A program made the position numbers and the translations under genes. A stretch of DNA of 64,000 bases. Origin: an uncultured Solirubrobacteraceae bacterium. Its GTDB lineage: Bacteria > Actinomycetota > Thermoleophilia > Solirubrobacterales > Solirubrobacteraceae. This document shows positions 43,396 through 50,359 of the stretch, in pieces. A model generated the notes under the pieces. It searched no databases. It worked only from the letters and a program-made list of their open reading frames with translations, and was not told the DNA's origin. The stretch spans positions 1 through 64,000 of the forward strand of contig CADCVQ010000160.1 of assembly GCA_902806175.1 (NCBI GenBank). The letters run 5' to 3'. Positions within the stretch are counted from its first letter, which is position 1. Every line of letters starts with the position of its first letter.

Positions 43396-44847
43396 TCATT
43401 CGATCGCCAGGACGGCGACGGTGCCGTCGTCCTCCAGCGGCTCGCGCCAGCAGTCGGTCACCGCCTGCAGCACCGCCATCGCGGTCGCGGCCGCGGTCGG
43501 GTGCTCGAGGCCCGCGATCGCCTTCGCGATGCCGTCGGAGCCAAAGCGCCCGCCGCCCTCCATGCGCCGCCCGGTGATGCCGTCGGTGACGAGGATGATG
43601 CGCTCGTCGGAGTGCAGCACGCGCTGCGTGGCCGTGAACTGCAACTCCCGCTCGCCACCGCCGCCGAGCGGCGGGTGATGCGGGCTCTGCAGCTCGATGA
43701 GGTTGCCGTCGATGTCGGCGAGGTAGGGCGGCGCATGGCCGCAGTTGACCCACGTCAGCGTCTGCGTCGCCGCCCGCCAGCGCGCGGCGAGCACGCTGAC
43801 GTGGAACTCCGGGTTGCCGAGCTGGCAGACCGTCTCGTGCATCGTCGCCAGCGCCTGCTCGAGCGTGTGGCCGCTGCGGCGGGCCGCGCGCAGGGCGCCC
43901 AGCGCGGACGCGCCGAGGCCCGCGGCGGTCGGGCCGGTGCCGACGGTGTCGGCGATCGCGATCCACGCGCCGTCGCGGTTGTCGACGAAGTCAAACCAGT
44001 CGCCGCCGACGTCGTAGCTGGGCAGCAGCCCGCCGGCGAGCTGCGCGCCCTGGATGCGCACGACCCGCGGCGGAAAGAGGTTCTGCTGGATCTCCGCGGC
44101 CGGCGTGGTCGGCTTGCGGCGCCGCGCGGCCTCGATGTGATCGGTGTAGTCGTTGGCGAGCTCGAGCGCGGCGGCGCCCTGCTTGGCGATGTCGTCCAGC
44201 GGCGCCATCGGCGTGCCCATGCACAGCAGCAGACCGGTGACGCGGCCGCGCAGCCAGAGCGGCTCGCAGTAGCAGCCGGGAAGGCGCTGGCGCAACCGAT
44301 CGACGTACGCGGGCATGCCCTCGGGAACGATCTCGGGGCCGAGCGCGGGCGGCTCGGGCAGCGCGTCGGGAAACTCCTCCGAGCCGGCGAGACGCAACAG
44401 CTGCGAGCCGTCGATGTCGACGATGTACAGCGCGACCGCGACGCCGCCCGCGCGGCGCGCCTCGGCGACGAGCTGGTCGGGGACGAGGTGCGGGGGCACC
44501 TCGTCGAGGATGTGCGTCACCTCGAGCGCGAGCGGGCGGTCGCGGCCCAGCTGGCCCGGCGCGCGGAACGGCAGCGTCGCCACGCGCCCGGTCGGAACCG
44601 ACTGCCCAACGTCATCGTGCGCCTCGAGCGCACGCTGCAGAACCTCGCGCGTCGCGAAGTGGCGGTAGAGGGTCGACCGCCCGACCCCCGCGGCGGCGGC
44701 GATCTCGCCCATGCTGACGCGCCGGTCGCCGCGCAGCGCCTGGGCCGCGGCGAGGATGCGCTCGCGGCTGGCGACCGCGTCAGCGCGCAGCGCGCCGGCC
44801 GCCTCTGGCGGCGCGCTCTCCTCGCGGTCTGGGGCGGGCTGATTCAT
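43396..44847 (-). CDS. TetR-type HTH fused to a SpoIIE/PP2C phosphatase
   Basis: A 483-residue fusion. Residues 25-75 are a TetR-like HTH (RERILAAAQALRGDRRVSMG, GVGRSTLYRHF); residues 90-240 look like a GAF-type sensor; residues 270-483 are a SpoIIE/PP2C domain (GGDWFDFVD, IAIADTVGTGPTAAGLGA, LTWVNCGHAPPYL, ITDG-type VTDGITGRR, DDGTVAVLAIE). A DNA-binding head on an anti-sigma-antagonist-type phosphatase is uncommon. Start ATG at 44847 has TACGGT 9 nt upstream. Confidence 0.85.
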   Translation of the reverse strand: MNQPAPDREESAPPEAAGALRADAVASRERILAAAQALRGDRRVSMGEIAAAAGVGRSTLYRHFATREVLQRALEAHDDVGQSVPTGRVATLPFRAPGQLGRDRPLALEVTHILDEVPPHLVPDQLVAEARRAGGVAVALYIVDIDGSQLLRLAGSEEFPDALPEPPALGPEIVPEGMPAYVDRLRQRLPGCYCEPLWLRGRVTGLLLCMGTPMAPLDDIAKQGAAALELANDYTDHIEAARRRKPTTPAAEIQQNLFPPRVVRIQGAQLAGGLLPSYDVGGDWFDFVDNRDGAWIAIADTVGTGPTAAGLGASALGALRAARRSGHTLEQALATMHETVCQLGNPEFHVSVLAARWRAATQTLTWVNCGHAPPYLADIDGNLIELQSPHHPPLGGGGERELQFTATQRVLHSDERIILVTDGITGRRMEGGGRFGSDGIAKAIAGLEHPTAAATAMAVLQAVTDCWREPLEDDGTVAVLAIE

Positions 44848-44856
44848 CGCGCCGTC

Positions 44857-44862
44857 ACCGTA
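44857..44862 (-). promoter_or_regulatory. -10 box (TACGGT) for the TetR-SpoIIE gene
   Basis: On the minus strand TACGGT ends 9 nt before the ATG at 44847. Confidence 0.4.
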
Positions 44863-45041
44863 GCGGCCGCGTTTGCAGGCATAGTCCGCCTCGTATGTGT
44901 CCCGCCTTGTCCCATAGAAGCATCCGGGGCGTTTTCCCCGCCAGCCGCTGGATGCACGCGACAACGCTGGTCCATCGGTCCAGATCCGAGCGTTTACGCG
45001 CCAACAGCGGGAACCTCGCGGAGGCGGAACCCTGCGCGGGG

Positions 45042-45047
45042 TACGGT
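45042..45047 (+). promoter_or_regulatory. -10 box (TACGGT) for the B12-MerR gene
   Basis: TACGGT ends 6 nt before the GTG at 45054. The same hexamer is used by the divergent SpoIIE gene. Confidence 0.5.
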
Positions 45048-45053
45048 GGCGAT

Positions 45054-45962
45054 GTGTCTCAGTTGTCCCATGGCGTGTTCCACATAGGAGAGCTGAGTCG
45101 TCGCACAGGTGTGAGCGTCGACGTCATCCGCGTGTGGGAGCGCCGCTACGGTCTGCTGGCGCCGATGCGCTCGGAGGGCAACTTCCGGCTCTATTCGCCG
45201 CACGACGTCGCACGGCTGCGACTCATGCGCCACTACACCCGCCAGAACATCACCCCGTCGCGTGCGGCCGCCCTCGTCGGCCAGGCGAAGGCGCCGCTGG
45301 GAAGCAATCCCGGCATTCCGGTGGGCGACGTGCGCAAGGCGGTCGCGGTCCTCGACGGCGCGCTCAAGCGATTCGAGGACGGGGCCGCGGAACGGCTGCT
45401 GCAGCGGCTGGTGAGCGTGTTCACGCCGGGCGTCGTCCTGCGCGACGTCCTGCTGCCCTACCTGTACGAGCTCGGCGAGCGCGCACATCGCGACGAGGCC
45501 GCGGCTGCGCAGCAGCACTTCGGAATCTGCTCGCTCGAGAGCTGGATGCTCGGGATGGCGCGCAGCAGCCACGTCCGTGCCGACCGGCCGGCGGCGGTTC
45601 TGGCCTGCGTGCCCGGCGAGCACCACGCGGCCGGCCTGGCGGCGTTCGGGCTCGCGCTCGCCGACTTCGACTGGAACATCGTCTACCTCGGCCGCGACAC
45701 GCCGCTGGACGTCGTGCAGAACGTCGCCGACGCCGTCGACGCCGATGCCGTCGTACTGGCTGCGACCCTGGCCGACAACCTGGCCGGCGCGGCCGACGCG
45801 ATCGACGCGCTTGCGCGGCGCCATCCGGTCGTGCTCGGCGGCCGCGCGACGGAGCACGCGGCGCCCGTCGCGGCGTGCGTGCTGGCGCCCGAGGTGCTGC
45901 TCGCCGCGCGGCTTGTCGCAGACGGCGCTGCGCAGCGCGGCGCGCAGCTCGCGATCCACTGA
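45054..45962 (+). CDS. MerR-family regulator with B12-binding domain (CarH/LitR-like)
   Basis: 302 residues: MerR HTH (residues 8-75, FHIGELSRRTGVSVDVIRVW), a helical bundle (90-175) and a Rossmann-like cobalamin domain (178-300) with PGEHHAAGLAAFGLAL, where His191 fits the lower axial ligand. The W-x9-EH motif that caps adenosylcobalamin in CarH reads Ala144...Gln154-His155 here, so Trp and Glu are lost. Light sensing by the CarH mechanism is therefore doubtful, though cobalamin binding may persist. Divergent from the SpoIIE gene. Confidence 0.88.
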   Translation: MSQLSHGVFHIGELSRRTGVSVDVIRVWERRYGLLAPMRSEGNFRLYSPHDVARLRLMRHYTRQNITPSRAAALVGQAKAPLGSNPGIPVGDVRKAVAVLDGALKRFEDGAAERLLQRLVSVFTPGVVLRDVLLPYLYELGERAHRDEAAAAQQHFGICSLESWMLGMARSSHVRADRPAAVLACVPGEHHAAGLAAFGLALADFDWNIVYLGRDTPLDVVQNVADAVDADAVVLAATLADNLAGAADAIDALARRHPVVLGGRATEHAAPVAACVLAPEVLLAARLVADGAAQRGAQLAIH

Positions 45963-46101
45963 GGGCGGGTCTCCAGCGTCGGTGCTGGTGTGATCGCCGG
46001 AGTCTGGGTGGGTGACGCGTTCTCCAGAACTCGGGGAGGCGGCGTGGGCCGGCTTCCCGCGGTGACGCAGCAGAAGTGCGCCCGTCTGGGTCCCGAGGCT
46101 G

Positions 46102-46743
46102 TCATGAGAGCAAGATGCTGATTGCCTCGGCAAGCCAGGTGCGTGCGCGGTCGACGTTGGGACCGCTCGGCGCGAGCAGCACGGCGTCGAGCTACAGCTC
46201 GGTCATCACGCGCAGCGCGCGCCGCGGATCGGGCTCGGACAACGTCTCCTCGATTCGCTCAGCGAGCCGGTCGGGCTTGATCCGCAGCGGCGCGACGCGC
46301 ACGGCAAGGCGCTTTGTCGTCGGCTGCCAGACGCGGTTGAGCGCGAAGACGATCGTGAGGACGCGGATGGCGCAGTCGACAATCCACTCGATGAGCGCTT
46401 GCGCCTGCGAGAAGCGCCTCGACCTGCTCTTCGGCGTAGTCGCGCGGCCACCAGATCAGCTCGAGGGGCACCCGCTCGCAATAGCCGGAGACGCGCCGCG
46501 TCGGCCCACCCGGTGCGCCCCAGGTGCCCAGGCGTCAAGGCCCGCCGCGCGAGCGAGCCCGAATCAGTCCTCCAGTTCGAGCGGCTCACGAGTGACCACG
46601 AGCATCTCGATGTCCGATACCTCGTCGGCCATGCCGCGCGAGACGCCGCCGGTGAGCACGACCTCCTGCGCGAGCTCGGCCGGAAGGGCGTCCGCCACCC
46701 GCTGCGCGAGCGTCCTCAGAGCCATGTTGCGCAGCGTCGCCAT
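46102..46743 (-). pseudogene. Decayed nucleotidyltransferase-domain gene
   Basis: Starting at ATG 46743 the N-terminus MATLRNMALRTLAQRV and the GGVSRGMADEVSDIEML motif of nucleotidyltransferases are intact, then an in-frame TGA (46564-46566) follows. Homology-like sequence resumes: VSGYCERVPLELIWWPRDYA in a shifted frame (from about 46498), then back in the original frame from about 46400 with LIEWIVDCAIRVLTIVFALN and KRLAVRVAPLRIKPDRLAER, a TAG at 46192-46194, and a final segment to TGA at 46102. Two stops and two frameshifts mark it as broken. Confidence 0.75.
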
Positions 46744-47238
46744 ACCGACCGAATGTAGAGACGGAGTCGCCCCGGTCGTCGCGCGGCGCTCACCTTCGCG
46801 CCTTCGCCGCCGCGCCGGCCGCGCCGTCGGCCGCGTGTGAGCGCCGCGAACGGCGGACGGTGAGCGGCGGCGGCCGCCACGGCGTACGCGGGCGCGCCGG
46901 GTGGTCGTGGCGCGGCAGGTGCGTATATCGCCCCGCGGCGCGCCACGATTGCACGCCCGGACATGGTCGTGGCGAATGTGCTGCGCATAGCGCTGCATTG
47001 GCGCCATGACCGTCCGCCCGGACATGGTCGTGGCGAATGTGCTGCGCATAGCGCTGCATACGCGCCACGACCGCGCGCCACGACCGCATGTCGTCAGGTC
47101 GGCCGCTCCTGCGCAGTCGCTGCGCCTTCAGGTTGCCGCGGTGCTGCAGGGCCGCGGTCGCGCCTTCGCCGGCGCGGCGGTCGCGCCTTCGGCGCGGCGG
47201 TCATCGACCACGAGGCCGCCGCGGCACGGACGCGGCGA
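46744..47238. other. Gene-free 495-nt spacer holding the hairpin repeats
   Basis: No plausible gene is present; open frames are products of base composition and repeats. The central part is the hairpin repeat cluster listed separately; 47150-47210 has two GGTCGCGCCTTCG copies. Confidence 0.5.
46903..47085. repeat. Cluster of GGTCGTGGCG/CGCCACGACC hairpin repeats
   Basis: Three hairpin units with a 10-bp stem GGTCGTGGCG...CGCCACGACC lie at 46903-46948 (right arm partial), 46965-47011 (one mismatch) and 47026-47072 (perfect), with an extra right arm at 47076-47085. The last two units share an identical 45-bp core (46954-46998 and 47015-47059, period 61). This resembles REP/BIME-type palindromic elements. 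Confidence 0.7.
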
Positions 47239-47676
47239 CTACACCTCCGCCGGCGTCGTCGCCCCCCAATCCTCAGGCGCCGTCTGGGCGATCTTCTGCG
47301 CGAAGTACCACTTGTGGCCCTCGGGATCGGCCGCGCCGAAGCGCCGATCGCCGTAGTCCTGGTCGGCGGGCTCCTCGGTGATCTGCGCGCCGGCTGCGCG
47401 GGCGCGCTCGCAGAGCGCGTCGACGTCGTCGACCCCGTCGACCATCACGAGGACGGTGGCGGCGCCGAGCGCGGCCGGGTTGCGGTACGGGCTGCCCGCG
47501 GTCGTCGGGTCGCCGAGGTAGACGTGGCTGTCGCCGAGGCTCGCCTCGGCGTGGTTGACGCGGCCCTCCGCGCCGGTGTAGCGCAGAACCTCCTCAAAGC
47601 CGAACGCGCGCGACAGAAAGCCGAGCGCGGCGTCGACGTCGGCGTACAGCAGGTAGGGGGTGATCGTGATCGTCAT
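47239..47676 (-). CDS. VOC-family (glyoxalase/PhnB-like) protein
   Basis: A 145-residue vicinal-oxygen-chelate protein: TPYLLYADVDAALGFLSRAF and the second half YGDRRFGAADPEGHKWYFAQ give the paired beta-alpha-beta modules. It may bind or modify a small toxic compound. Its ATG overlaps the ArsR stop, and it is the third gene of an SRPBCC-ArsR-VOC operon. Confidence 0.9.
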   Translation of the reverse strand: MTITITPYLLYADVDAALGFLSRAFGFEEVLRYTGAEGRVNHAEASLGDSHVYLGDPTTAGSPYRNPAALGAATVLVMVDGVDDVDALCERARAAGAQITEEPADQDYGDRRFGAADPEGHKWYFAQKIAQTAPEDWGATTPAEV

Positions 47677-48011
47677 CGGTTCTCCTTCGCGGTGGTGGTG
47701 GCGCCGCGTCTGCGGCGGCGGGTGATCTCGGTCTCGAGCGCGTCCAGGCGGTTCGTCCAGAAGCCGCGATAGCGCGCAAGCCAGTCGTCGAGCTCGGCGA
47801 GCGGTCGCGGCTCGAGCGAGTACAGGCGCCGCGCGCCGTCCTCGCGCGCGCGCACGAGTCCATGTTCGCGCAGGACCCGCAGGTGGCGCGACACGCCGGG
47901 CCGGCTCGTGTCGAACTGCGCCGCCAGCTCGCCCGCGCTGCGCTCACCCTCGAAGAGCAGCTCGACGATCCGCCGCCGGGTGGGATCGGCGAGCGCGGCG
48001 AGCGCGTTCAT
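47673..48011 (-). CDS. ArsR-family repressor
   Basis: A 112-residue winged-helix regulator: ALADPTRRRIVELLFEGERS, DTSRPGVSRHLRVLREHGLV and the wing EDGARRLYSLEP. No metal-site cysteines. It lies between an SRPBCC gene and a VOC gene, both coupled by 4-nt overlaps. The double palindrome upstream of the operon is its probable binding site. The C-terminus is very basic (TRRRRRGATTTAKENR). Confidence 0.92.
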   Translation of the reverse strand: MNALAALADPTRRRIVELLFEGERSAGELAAQFDTSRPGVSRHLRVLREHGLVRAREDGARRLYSLEPRPLAELDDWLARYRGFWTNRLDALETEITRRRRRGATTTAKENR

Positions 48012-48403
48012 CCGCCGAGCTCCCGATCCAGGCGCGCGAGGGCGCGCGTCCAGCGCGCGATGTAGGCCATGCCGACCGGCTCCTCGATGCGGCGGTGGTC
48101 GAGCACGAGCAGCGTCCCGTCGCCGTCGGGCTCGAGCTCGAAGCGCACCACGGAGCGCTCCTCCTCGGCCTGACTCCAGTCGAGCTCGAGCACGCGCTCG
48201 ACCTCCACCTCGCGCACCCGCGCGTGAATCCGGCCGCCGCCGGGCAGCGCGAGGACGAACGCACCGCCGGCGACGAGTTGCACCTCGACGACGCCTGCCA
48301 GCCAGCGCGCGAGCGACTCACGCTCGGTGAGCGCCTGCCACACCTCCGCCGGAGCGGCGGCGTAGCGGCGCCGCAGACGCACTGCGCACGGGCCATCGTT
48401 CAT
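48008..48403 (-). CDS. SRPBCC-domain protein
   Basis: A 131-residue START-like protein: RRYAAAPAEVWQALTERESLARWL at the N-terminus (shown here in two joined motifs, AAAPAEVWQAL and ESLARWL) and a C-terminal TRALARLDRELGG helix. First gene of the operon; ATG at 48403 sits 10 nt downstream of a double operator. Ligand unknown. A start twelve codons earlier would place coding sequence inside the operator and is disfavoured. Confidence 0.8.
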   Translation of the reverse strand: MNDGPCAVRLRRRYAAAPAEVWQALTERESLARWLAGVVEVQLVAGGAFVLALPGGGRIHARVREVEVERVLELDWSQAEEERSVVRFELEPDGDGTLLVLDHRRIEEPVGMAYIARWTRALARLDRELGG

Positions 48404-48413
48404 GGGACGAGAG

Positions 48414-48447
48414 CGTAACGCACAAGTTACGTAACGCAAGCGTTACG
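48414..48447. promoter_or_regulatory. Double palindromic operator of the SRPBCC-ArsR-VOC operon
   Basis: Two overlapping 18-bp inverted repeats: CGTAACGCACAAGTTACG (48414-48431, 6-bp arms) and CGTAACGCAAGCGTTACG (48430-48447, 8-bp arms), offset by 16 bp. Position just upstream of the first start codon fits an ArsR repressor site. Confidence 0.75.
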
Positions 48448-48618
48448 TCGGTCGGCATCGTCGCCGCGCCACGCGGAGATCGGCGCCGACATCGTCTGCT
48501 CGATCGAGACAGCCTCGGCCACCTCGCGCCCGCCGTGCGCGCCGAGCACGAGCGCTGCGACGGCAGCGGCTCCCCCGACGGCCCCGAGCGCGACGCGATC
48601 CGGCCGCCATCGCTGACC

Positions 48619-48624
48619 TATAGT
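48619..48624 (+). promoter_or_regulatory. -10 box (TATAGT) for the first subtilase gene
   Basis: TATAGT ends 8 nt before the GTG at 48633, with no Shine-Dalgarno sequence; leaderless start predicted. Confidence 0.5.
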
Positions 48625-48632
48625 GCCGTCAC

Positions 48633-49832
48633 GTGAGCGGCGGCCGTTCATCCGGCGGACGGCCGTGCGCGGCCCTGTTGCTGCTGGGCATCTGGTCGCT
48701 TGCCCTCGCGGCCCATCCTCTTGCGGCGGCGCGTGCATCCGGCGACGGGCGCGCCGCGCCGGCGACCGTCAAGGCACCGAACGATCCGCTGTTCGGGCAG
48801 CAGTGGAACCTGCGCGCGATCCAGATCCCCGCCGCGTGGGCGGTCTCGCGCGGTCGCGGCGCGACGGTGGCCGTCCTGGACACGGGGGTCGCCTACGCGA
48901 CGCGTGGCCCATACCGGCGCGCACCGGACCTCGCCGGGACGCGTTTCGTCGCGGGCTGGGACTTCGTCGACGACGATCCCCATCCTCATGACGTCGCTCC
49001 CCGCGACGGGCGCCGCAGCCACGGAACGCAGATGGCGGCGATCATCGCCCAGACCGCAGACAACGCGCTCGGCGGCGCCGGCGTCGCGCCGGCCGCTGCG
49101 ATCATGCCGGTCCGCGTGCTCAGGCCGGACCTGAGCGGGACGGTGACAGCCGTCGCGCGCGGCCTGCGCTTCGCCGCCGACCACGGCGCCGACGTCGTCA
49201 ACCTGAGCTTCGAGGGTCTCTCGCAGTCGCGCCCGGTGACAGCGGCGGTCGCCTACGCGACGGCCAAGGGCGTGACCGTCGTCGCGGCGTCGGGCAACGG
49301 CGGGCGAGCGTCGGTCAGCTGGCCGGCCGCAGATCCGAAGGTCGTCGCGGTGGGCGCCGTGGCCCGCGATCTCACGCGCGCGCCGTACTCCAACTACGGC
49401 GCGGCGCTCGACCTCGTGGCGCCCGCCGGCGCGGGCGCCGACACCGACACCGGCAACGGCCCGGCGGACGGGGTGGTGGCGCAGACGCTGAAGGGTGGGC
49501 CGTCGCAGTTCTGCTTCTGCTCTACCGCCTCGACGTCGGCGGCGACCGCCCGCGTCGCCGGCCTGGCCGCCCTCGTCGTCGGTGCGGGACGAGCGCGCGG
49601 GCCCGCCGCGGTGCGCGCAGCGCTGCTGCGCAGCGCGCGTGACCTGGGGCCCGACGGGCGCGACCCCCAGTACGGGGCCGGCCTGGTGCAGGCGGCACGC
49701 GCCGTCGGCGTCACGGGTGGCGAAGCGGCCGGCGGCTCGGACGCGCGGCCGGTGGCGCTCGCGGGCGCGGCGCTCGTGGCCGTGGCCACGCTCGTGCTCG
49801 TGACGAGGAGGCGCCGGCGCCGCGCAAGCTGA
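48633..49832 (+). CDS. Membrane-anchored subtilisin-like (S8) protease, copy 1
   Basis: A 399-residue secreted serine protease: signal peptide (1-33), catalytic Asp83 (AVLDTG), His130 (SHGTQ), oxyanion Asn222 (ASGNGG) and Ser302 (ASTSAATA, with Ser replacing the usual Gly of GTS). A Cys pair (Cys294, Cys296) precedes the serine. The C-terminus is a transmembrane helix followed by RRRRRRAS, so the enzyme faces outwards, a mycosin-like layout, without a long pro-domain. It shares a 94-nt identical block with the copy at 56262. Confidence 0.92.
   Translation: MSGGRSSGGRPCAALLLLGIWSLALAAHPLAAARASGDGRAAPATVKAPNDPLFGQQWNLRAIQIPAAWAVSRGRGATVAVLDTGVAYATRGPYRRAPDLAGTRFVAGWDFVDDDPHPHDVAPRDGRRSHGTQMAAIIAQTADNALGGAGVAPAAAIMPVRVLRPDLSGTVTAVARGLRFAADHGADVVNLSFEGLSQSRPVTAAVAYATAKGVTVVAASGNGGRASVSWPAADPKVVAVGAVARDLTRAPYSNYGAALDLVAPAGAGADTDTGNGPADGVVAQTLKGGPSQFCFCSTASTSAATARVAGLAALVVGAGRARGPAAVRAALLRSARDLGPDGRDPQYGAGLVQAARAVGVTGGEAAGGSDARPVALAGAALVAVATLVLVTRRRRRRAS
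48945..49038 (+). repeat. Direct repeat, copy 1 (identical 94 nt)
   Basis: Identical base for base to 56601-56694, including synonymous sites, within two otherwise diverged subtilase genes in the same orientation. Indicates recent duplication or gene conversion. Confidence 0.85.
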
Positions 49833-50359
49833 CGCGGCGTGACTGCGCCCGACAGACGCGAGCAGGCTTGCGCGTCAGCCGTCCTGCGGCGCCCAGCCGG
49901 GCCGGCGCGGCATGTACCCCAGCGCTCGCGCCACGCGCGCGCGGCGCGCACGTCGCGGCGATCGCCGTGTACTCGTCGGCGAGCGCCCGCTCGAGGGCAG
50001 CGCGTCGCCCGCGCGGGACGGCCGGTGAGGACCCCGTCGCGCAGGCGGCACGAAGATCGTCTCGGAGAGTGGGAGCGCGACCGGCCACGCACCCGTTGCA
50101 GTTCGCACGCTCGTGCCACTGCGCCTCGGGTAGCTCGAACATGCGTCCAACCCGCGCCGCGGGGCTGCCTACCGGAAGTCCACCGTCTCTGTGAACGGCC
50201 TCGACGGCCGGCGAACTGCGATTGGGCCGCTATCGCGGGGCCTGCGGACATGCCACCACCAAAAACCGGTGCGCGGCGCGGCCGGCGTCGGCGCGTCGAC
50301 GCGCCAGAACGGCGGTTGCGGGAGTTCACGAACGCCCGCGGTCACGTCGATGCAGCCGC
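49833..50359. other. 527-nt spacer between subtilase and glycosidase genes
   Basis: No intact gene is seen. It holds the possible Wbl-like remnant described separately and a GC-rich stretch up to the glycosidase start. Confidence 0.5.
49890..50142 (-). pseudogene. Possible WhiB-like gene remnant
   Basis: The minus strand begins MFELPEAQWHERANCNG, reminiscent of the W..RA.C start of Wbl proteins; a second frame has SETIFVPPARRG, and the first frame resumes ALERALADEYTAI, both Wbl-like pieces. The CxxC cluster is not intact in one frame. If real, it has several frameshifts. Chance resemblance remains possible. Confidence 0.28.

Noticed and set aside
46954-47059. CRISPR array
   Set aside because: Only two identical 45-bp units with a 16-nt gap, internal palindromes and no cas genes; fits REP-like hairpins instead.
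46963-47772. Long plus-strand frame over the repeat cluster and VOC gene
   Set aside because: It is antisense to the VOC protein and begins in hairpin repeats; composition-driven artefact.
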